Shown here: positions 13,754 to 17,707 of the stretch, piece by piece
Numbering within the stretch: the first letter of the stretch is position 1
How the letters are laid out: every line of letters starts with the position of its first letter
Assembly (NCBI GenBank): GCA_003217965.1
Contig: QHNB01000092.1
Coordinates: 1 to 17,707 of the forward strand
DNA from: Verrucomicrobiota bacterium
GTDB taxonomy: Bacteria > Verrucomicrobiota > Verrucomicrobiia > Chthoniobacterales > UBA10450
Direction: 5' to 3'
DNA: 17,707 bases
Program-made: the position numbers and the translations under genes
Notes under the pieces: model-generated
Seen by the model: the letters and a program-made list of their open reading frames with translations, nothing else
The model's database searches: none
What the model was told of the DNA's origin: nothing

Positions 13754-15004
13754 ATGGCGGGCTCGGCCGCACGTCAACTGGCACTGAACGCGCTGCAGCG
13801 CTGGCGAAAGAGCCGCGAATTCGCCGATAGCATTGTTCAGCGACTAATCCTGGGGAGTGAGCAGTCGCGATCGGATCGGGGCTTTGCCCAAGAACTGTTT
13901 TACGGGGTGCTGCGCAACCTCACACTGCTCGACTTTTTCATTGGCCAGCTGCGGGACTCAGCCATCGATGACTTGTCCCGCGATCTGCTTCGACTTGGCC
14001 TTTATCAACTGTTTGAGCTCCGAACACCAGTGCATGCAGCGGTATTTGAGACGGTCGAGCTCGCCTCGCCGCACCGCCGTTCATTGATCAATGGTATAAT
14101 GCGGAATGCCGTCAGGGAGCGCGATCGCTTAAGGAGCAATGCGGCCAAGACGCCGCTACACATCCGCGAGTCGCATCCGGAATTTCTGGTCAGGCGATGG
14201 CGTGAAGCTTTTGGTGAAAATTGCGCCGACGCAATCTGTCGCTGGAATAACAAGCCGGCACCGATCTACGCGCGAATAAATACCCTCCGAATTAGGCCGG
14301 AGGATTTTCTCAAGAACAATCCGACGGCGTGTCCGATTTCGGCGCACCCATTTTTCGTCGAATACGAAGGACTGCCCGAGGCAGCGATTGCGCGCGGTGA
14401 TTGTTACATCCAGGATCCCAGCACCGCGCTGGCGGTTGATCTCCTCGAAGCACAACCGGGTGAAATGGTCCTGGATGCCTGTGCCGCCCCAGGTGGCAAA
14501 ACGTTGTACCTGGCTGCGATCACGAAAAATACGGCGAGCATTGTGGCATGCGATCGCGACGCGGCGCGTCTGAAGTTATTACGCCAAAACTTAAGTCATC
14601 TGGGCGCAATTCAAATTGAGGTCATCCAACACGACTGGCTGGACGAGCGCTACCCAGCGGCGGTAAGGCCGAAACAGTTCGATAAAATTCTGGTCGATGC
14701 ACCGTGCACGAACACCGGAGTGATGCGGCGACGCGTCGATGTCCGATGGCGGCTAAAACCGGCAGATTTCCAGCAAATGCACGGGCAACAGTTGAGAATT
14801 GTTGCAGCAGTGATTCCTCTGCTGCGTCCCGGGGGGATGCTCGTCTATAGCACCTGTAGCCTCGAGTGCGAAGAAAATGAGGAATTGGTCAAGCATTTAG
14901 CTCATCAGGTTCCGACGCTTAAAATCCAGCAGACGCGGACCATTTTACCGTGGCGCGATCATTTTGACGGTGCCTTCGCCACACGCTTCGTCCTGACCGG
15001 GTAA
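13754..15004 (+). CDS. rsmB: 16S rRNA (cytosine-C5) methyltransferase RsmB-like
   Basis: A 416-residue SAM-dependent methyltransferase. E. coli RsmB (Sun/Fmu) makes m5C967 in 16S rRNA. Residues about 1-130 are the NusB-like RNA-binding domain (RQLALNALQRW; FAQELFYGVLRN; AAVFETVELA; LINGIMRNAVRER). The catalytic domain has the SAM motif DACAAPGGKT (241-250), acidic residue D267 in CDRDA, and motif IV VDAPCTNTGVMRRR with Cys318. The nucleophilic Cys368 lies in YSTCSLECEENE. Both cysteines of this RNA m5C family are present. The NusB-like N-terminus separates it from RsmF and from archaeal-type NSUN proteins. It starts 12 bases after ugd, suggesting co-transcription without a functional link. 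Confidence 0.93.
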   Translation: MAGSAARQLALNALQRWRKSREFADSIVQRLILGSEQSRSDRGFAQELFYGVLRNLTLLDFFIGQLRDSAIDDLSRDLLRLGLYQLFELRTPVHAAVFETVELASPHRRSLINGIMRNAVRERDRLRSNAAKTPLHIRESHPEFLVRRWREAFGENCADAICRWNNKPAPIYARINTLRIRPEDFLKNNPTACPISAHPFFVEYEGLPEAAIARGDCYIQDPSTALAVDLLEAQPGEMVLDACAAPGGKTLYLAAITKNTASIVACDRDAARLKLLRQNLSHLGAIQIEVIQHDWLDERYPAAVRPKQFDKILVDAPCTNTGVMRRRVDVRWRLKPADFQQMHGQQLRIVAAVIPLLRPGGMLVYSTCSLECEENEELVKHLAHQVPTLKIQQTRTILPWRDHFDGAFATRFVLTG

Positions 15005-15050
15005 GCCTCCGCAGTTGCAACAGACGGCAGCAATGGAATCATAGCGCGCT

Positions 15051-16169
15051 ATGCGCGACGATCGTTTCGACAAACTGGCCAAGATATTGACCAGCTATTC
15101 CACTCAGCTCAAACGCGACGAGAAGGTGCTGATTGAAACGTTTGACGCTCCAGAGGAGATGACGATTGCCCTCGTTCGAGCGGCGCGAAGACGTGGCGCC
15201 ATTCCGTTCGTACAATTGCAACGCGCGATGGTGAGCCGGGAACTGGCGCGGGAGGCCGAAGCTGTCCAGCTAAATTTCCAAGCCAAGCACGAGCTGGCGC
15301 GAATGAAACAGATGGACGCGTACATCGCCATTCGAGGCAGCCATAACATTACTGAACTGTCCGACGTTCCGATTGACCGAATGAAGCTGATCGCAAGGAA
15401 AATGCGACCGGTGCAGGACCAGCGCGTAGAGAAAACGAAGTGGGTCATATTGCGTTGGCCAACGGCGGCCATGGCACAGCTCGCGAGTATGAGCACGGAA
15501 GCATTCGAAGAGTTTTTCTTCGAAGTTTGCTCACTCGATTATCGGAAACTGCTGCCGGGGATGAAGGCCCTGAAACGGCTGATGGAAAAAACCGATAAAG
15601 TGGAAATCCGTGGCCCAGGCACAGAATTGCGTTTCAGCATCAAGAACATCCCGGCGATCCTATGCGCGGGAGATCGCAATATTCCCGATGGCGAGGTTTT
15701 TACCGCGCCCGTGCGCGAATCGGTCGACGGCTTTGTGACCTTCAACGCGCCAACCATTTATCAAGGAACTGGCTTCGATAACATCCGGCTGGAATTCGAA
15801 AATGGAAAGATCATCAAAGCGAGCAGTAACGAGACGAAAAAGCTGAACGAAGTACTCGATTCCGACGCGGGCGCGCGCTATATCGGCGAATTCTCGCTTG
15901 GATTTAATCCCTACATTCTGCATCCGATGCGCGACATTCTGTTCGACGAAAAAATTGCCGGCTCCTTTCATTTCACTCCCGGCCAGGCCTATGAAACCGC
16001 GGACAATGGAAACCGCAGCCAAGTCCATTGGGACATGGTGAACATCCAGCGGCGCGAGTATGGCGGGGGCGAAATCTATTTCGACGGCAAATTGGTTCGT
16101 AAAAACGGTGAATTTGTCCTTCCCGCAGTGCGCTCGTTGAATCGAGCGCAGCTGTTGAGAAGAAAATAA
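15051..16169 (+). CDS. M29-family metallo-aminopeptidase
   Basis: A 372-residue protein of peptidase family M29 (AmpS / aminopeptidase T type), which removes N-terminal residues from peptides using a two-metal centre. Expected ligands are visible: Glu215 in NIPDGEVFTAP, Glu280 in RYIGEFSLG, His307 in GSFHFTPGQAY with Tyr314, and His326 with Asp328 in QVHWDMV. There is no signal peptide, so it should be cytoplasmic. Length is slightly below the usual 410, mostly through a shorter N-terminal half. It begins 46 bases after rsmB and is last in the plus-strand run. Its stop codon (16167-16169) overlaps the A-rich start of the terminator. Substrate preference cannot be read from the sequence. Confidence 0.9.
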   Translation: MRDDRFDKLAKILTSYSTQLKRDEKVLIETFDAPEEMTIALVRAARRRGAIPFVQLQRAMVSRELAREAEAVQLNFQAKHELARMKQMDAYIAIRGSHNITELSDVPIDRMKLIARKMRPVQDQRVEKTKWVILRWPTAAMAQLASMSTEAFEEFFFEVCSLDYRKLLPGMKALKRLMEKTDKVEIRGPGTELRFSIKNIPAILCAGDRNIPDGEVFTAPVRESVDGFVTFNAPTIYQGTGFDNIRLEFENGKIIKASSNETKKLNEVLDSDAGARYIGEFSLGFNPYILHPMRDILFDEKIAGSFHFTPGQAYETADNGNRSQVHWDMVNIQRREYGGGEIYFDGKLVRKNGEFVLPAVRSLNRAQLLRRK

Positions 16170-16201
16170 AAAGCCGCGCCGAATTAGCGGCGCGGCTTTT
16201 T
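16168..16201 (+). terminator. Strong rho-independent terminator, probably bidirectional
   Basis: A perfect hairpin: GCCGCGCCG (16173-16181), loop AATTAG (16182-16187), CGGCGCGGC (16188-16196), flanked by five A (16168-16172) and five T (16197-16201). The T-run follows the stem on the plus strand and the complement of the A-run follows it on the minus strand. It can therefore end both the plus-strand operon and the convergent gene whose stop is at 16220. Confidence 0.95.
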
Positions 16202-16219
16202 CAGAATCTTCGCGACGCG

Positions 16220-17707
16220 CTATCCGCGGCGCTGCCCGAGCGGATTCAATTGGAGCATTGCGATTTCACCGCTGCTTGCCAGTTGGACATTGGTGATTTC
16301 GAAAACGGGCGCGTTCTCAAGGGCGGTAGCACCGGCCCCTGGCAATTGAACCGAAACCGTTTTGGAACTCGAATTCAAAATGATCGCGGAAATATCAAAT
16401 GAAGGCGAAAATTCCACGGTCGTGATTTGGAAAGCGGCGGTGACATGGACCGAAGCCTGGCCTTGTTGGGATGGCGTCAGTTGCACTGGAGCGCCCTCAA
16501 ATCCAGACACGATTTGCAGACCGGCAATGTTGAAGGATGGACTGGCCAGCGTCGCAGGCTTCTGCTGCTGTGAGGGATTCAACCGCATTTGGCCAAGACT
16601 ATTTGGTGCAGGCTGAACCTTTGCGACTTCAAAGTTCACTTGCAGGTTCATCGCCGGTTGCGGCTGCTGGGACGGTGCCAGGCGCATCGTTACTACTTTT
16701 GAAACCGGCCGTAATTGCAGCGCCCCCATTTTAAATGTTGGCGTCAGTTGCATCGATGCGATTTCACATGAGAGCGTGATTTGCACGGCTGTTTGCATGC
16801 CGGTCGCGGGCACTGCTTGGGAGCCGGGCGCCGCAGCATGCACGGACTGAGATGAGATTCCGCCAGCGGGAGTCCGGATGACGGGAGCGGTTGGAGTCTG
16901 GAGTGTTTCAGGCATGTTTTCGGTGGTTATTGGTTGTGAGGCTAAATTGTCTTGCGGCAGGTTGGCGCCAGCCATCATGTCGACAGGCGTTTCGGCAACT
17001 GTTTCTCCGGCAATTTCCGAGGTAAACTGATAGATCTCTTCCGACGCGCTGATACCAACCGGCTCGTCTGTGGAGACCACGGTTTGATACGGCACTGGCT
17101 GACCCTGTAGGACCGGCTCGCTTTCTTCCGCTGTGGGCGATTCGACGAACGGTTCCGGAACCGGGATCTCTTGGGGAAAGACGACTGGTGCGATCGCCTC
17201 TTCAGGAGCGATTGGTTCGTAGATCGAAGATTCCTGAGCGACAAATTCGGGTGCCGGCTCGGTTTGGACAATTGGCTCAGAAACCCACTCTGTCTGTTCT
17301 TCGGCGATCACAGAAGCAGGCTCATCAGAAACAATCGCAGCAGCGCTTGAGATCGGCGCCGATTCGGCTTGGACGATCGGCTCAGAAACCCACTCGGTTT
17401 GTTCTTCCGCGATCACGGAGCCAGGCTCATCAGAAACAATCGAAGGAACGCTTGAGGCCGGGGCAAACTCCAGTTCTCTTTCTGGTTTTAAAGGCTGAAC
17501 CGCCTCGCGACTTTCGGTTTCCTGCTCAATAACCGGCCCGACGCACGATCCAGAAAACTCTGCGAAAGAAGGAGCTACAAACTCATCCTGTCCGTTTGAT
17601 CGATCCGTAATTGGTTCTACTTCGGCAGCGACCGGCGTTTCAACCGCACGTTTCGCGAGCGGAATCACCGCGCGACGAAGTGATGGCTCGGACGCTTTCA
17701 ATTGTAG
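16220..17707 (-). CDS. Large repeat-containing protein of unknown family (5' end at or beyond window edge)
   Basis: The frame is open to the right edge. An in-frame TTG at 17699-17701 could start a 493-residue protein, but the codons before it are also open, so it may be longer. I do not recognise it. Numbering from the TTG, residues 1-20 are basic (LRRAVIPLAKRAV). Residues 20-300 are acidic and rich in Pro, Glu, Val and Ser, with a 35-residue tandem duplication (about 83-117 and 118-152) sharing VSDEPxSVIAEEQTEWVSEP. Residues 306-488 hold about eleven copies of a beta-strand-like unit of pattern F-x-I-x-x-V/L-Q-L-x-P (for example FEITNVQLAS, FQITTVEFSP, CEIASMQLTP), three of them extended by PSQQ linkers. 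It ends NPLGQRRG. No transmembrane helix or catalytic motif is visible, so it may be a surface, scaffold or binding protein. Confidence 0.75.
   Translation of the reverse strand, partial: LQLKASEPSLRRAVIPLAKRAVETPVAAEVEPITDRSNGQDEFVAPSFAEFSGSCVGPVIEQETESREAVQPLKPERELEFAPASSVPSIVSDEPGSVIAEEQTEWVSEPIVQAESAPISSAAAIVSDEPASVIAEEQTEWVSEPIVQTEPAPEFVAQESSIYEPIAPEEAIAPVVFPQEIPVPEPFVESPTAEESEPVLQGQPVPYQTVVSTDEPVGISASEEIYQFTSEIAGETVAETPVDMMAGANLPQDNLASQPITTENMPETLQTPTAPVIRTPAGGISSQSVHAAAPGSQAVPATGMQTAVQITLSCEIASMQLTPTFKMGALQLRPVSKVVTMRLAPSQQPQPAMNLQVNFEVAKVQPAPNSLGQMRLNPSQQQKPATLASPSFNIAGLQIVSGFEGAPVQLTPSQQGQASVHVTAAFQITTVEFSPSFDISAIILNSSSKTVSVQLPGAGATALENAPVFEITNVQLASSGEIAMLQLNPLGQRRG
16238..16786 (-). 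repeat. Protein-level repeat domain (F-x-I-x-x-V-Q-L-x-P units)
   Basis: About eleven degenerate 10-12-residue units occupy residues 306-488 of the right-edge protein. Examples are CEIASMQLTP, FKMGALQLRP, SKVVTMRLAP, FEVAKVQPAP, FNIAGLQIVS, FEGAPVQLTP, FQITTVEFSP, FDISAIILNS, SKTVSVQLPG, FEITNVQLAS and GEIAMLQLNP. A higher-order unit of about 34-45 residues is suggested by the recurring PSQQ linker and the SK-x-V segment. DNA-level identity is low, so the array is old, unlike the 105-bp repeat in the same gene. Confidence 0.7.
17250..17459 (-). repeat. 105-bp tandem duplication inside the right-edge gene
   Basis: Two adjacent copies, 17250-17354 and 17355-17459, share long identical blocks such as GGCTCAGAAACCCACTC and GGCTCATCAGAAACAATCG. 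The 105-bp period is 35 codons and keeps frame. High nucleotide identity points to a recent duplication. Confidence 0.9.

Noticed and set aside
1..17707. parS palindromes, CRISPR arrays, insertion sequences, prophage genes
   Set aside because: Looked for by eye on both strands and none seen; a motif search would be needed to exclude degenerate parS sites.

Overview
The window looks like chromosomal DNA of a Gram-negative (diderm) bacterium of moderately high GC, probably a Verrucomicrobiota-type soil organism. The diderm call rests on LptD, an outer-membrane lipopolysaccharide assembly protein. A menaquinone enzyme of the futalosine route (MqnD) and a glycine-rich RRM protein fit that lineage. 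The phylum is an inference from gene content and style; no rRNA or marker alignment was possible. There is no phage, insertion sequence or CRISPR array, and most of the window is housekeeping.

Layout. (1) 1-5000, minus strand: a run transcribed from parB (5000) through a glutaminyl-cyclase-like M28 peptidase, a 3-hydroxyisobutyrate-dehydrogenase-like reductase with a Pro/Glu/Val repeat tail, ygfZ, and an ABC sugar-transporter ATPase cut by the left edge. (2) 5055-5942, plus strand: mqnD, divergent from parB across 54 bases. (3) 5956-7605: a mini membrane protein, a roughly 330-base gene-free stretch holding a possible structured RNA, tRNA-Tyr(GTA) on the plus strand, a glycine-zipper protein with a histone-H1-like tail, and an RRM RNA-binding protein whose leader carries an 11-bp inverted repeat. 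(4) 7792-12370, plus strand: a FabF-type ketosynthase, a second ketosynthase that has lost its catalytic Cys and both His, and lptD, tightly packed. (5) 12428-16169, plus strand: UDP-glucose dehydrogenase, RsmB rRNA methyltransferase and an M29 aminopeptidase, closed by a strong hairpin terminator. (6) 16220 to the right edge, minus strand: a large unrecognised protein with an acidic region and a beta-strand-like repeat domain.

How the genes fit together: the 7792-13741 block has an envelope theme (acyl-chain synthesis, LPS export, sugar-nucleotide supply). The 5956-7605 block holds several small nucleic-acid-associated products. The most unusual items are the active/inactive ketosynthase pair overlapping toward lptD, a cysteine-free LptD, the repeat protein at the right edge, the inverted repeat over the RRM start codon, and the candidate RNA at 6191-6373. 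I do not see a clearly new multi-gene system; the candidates are offered at individual strengths.
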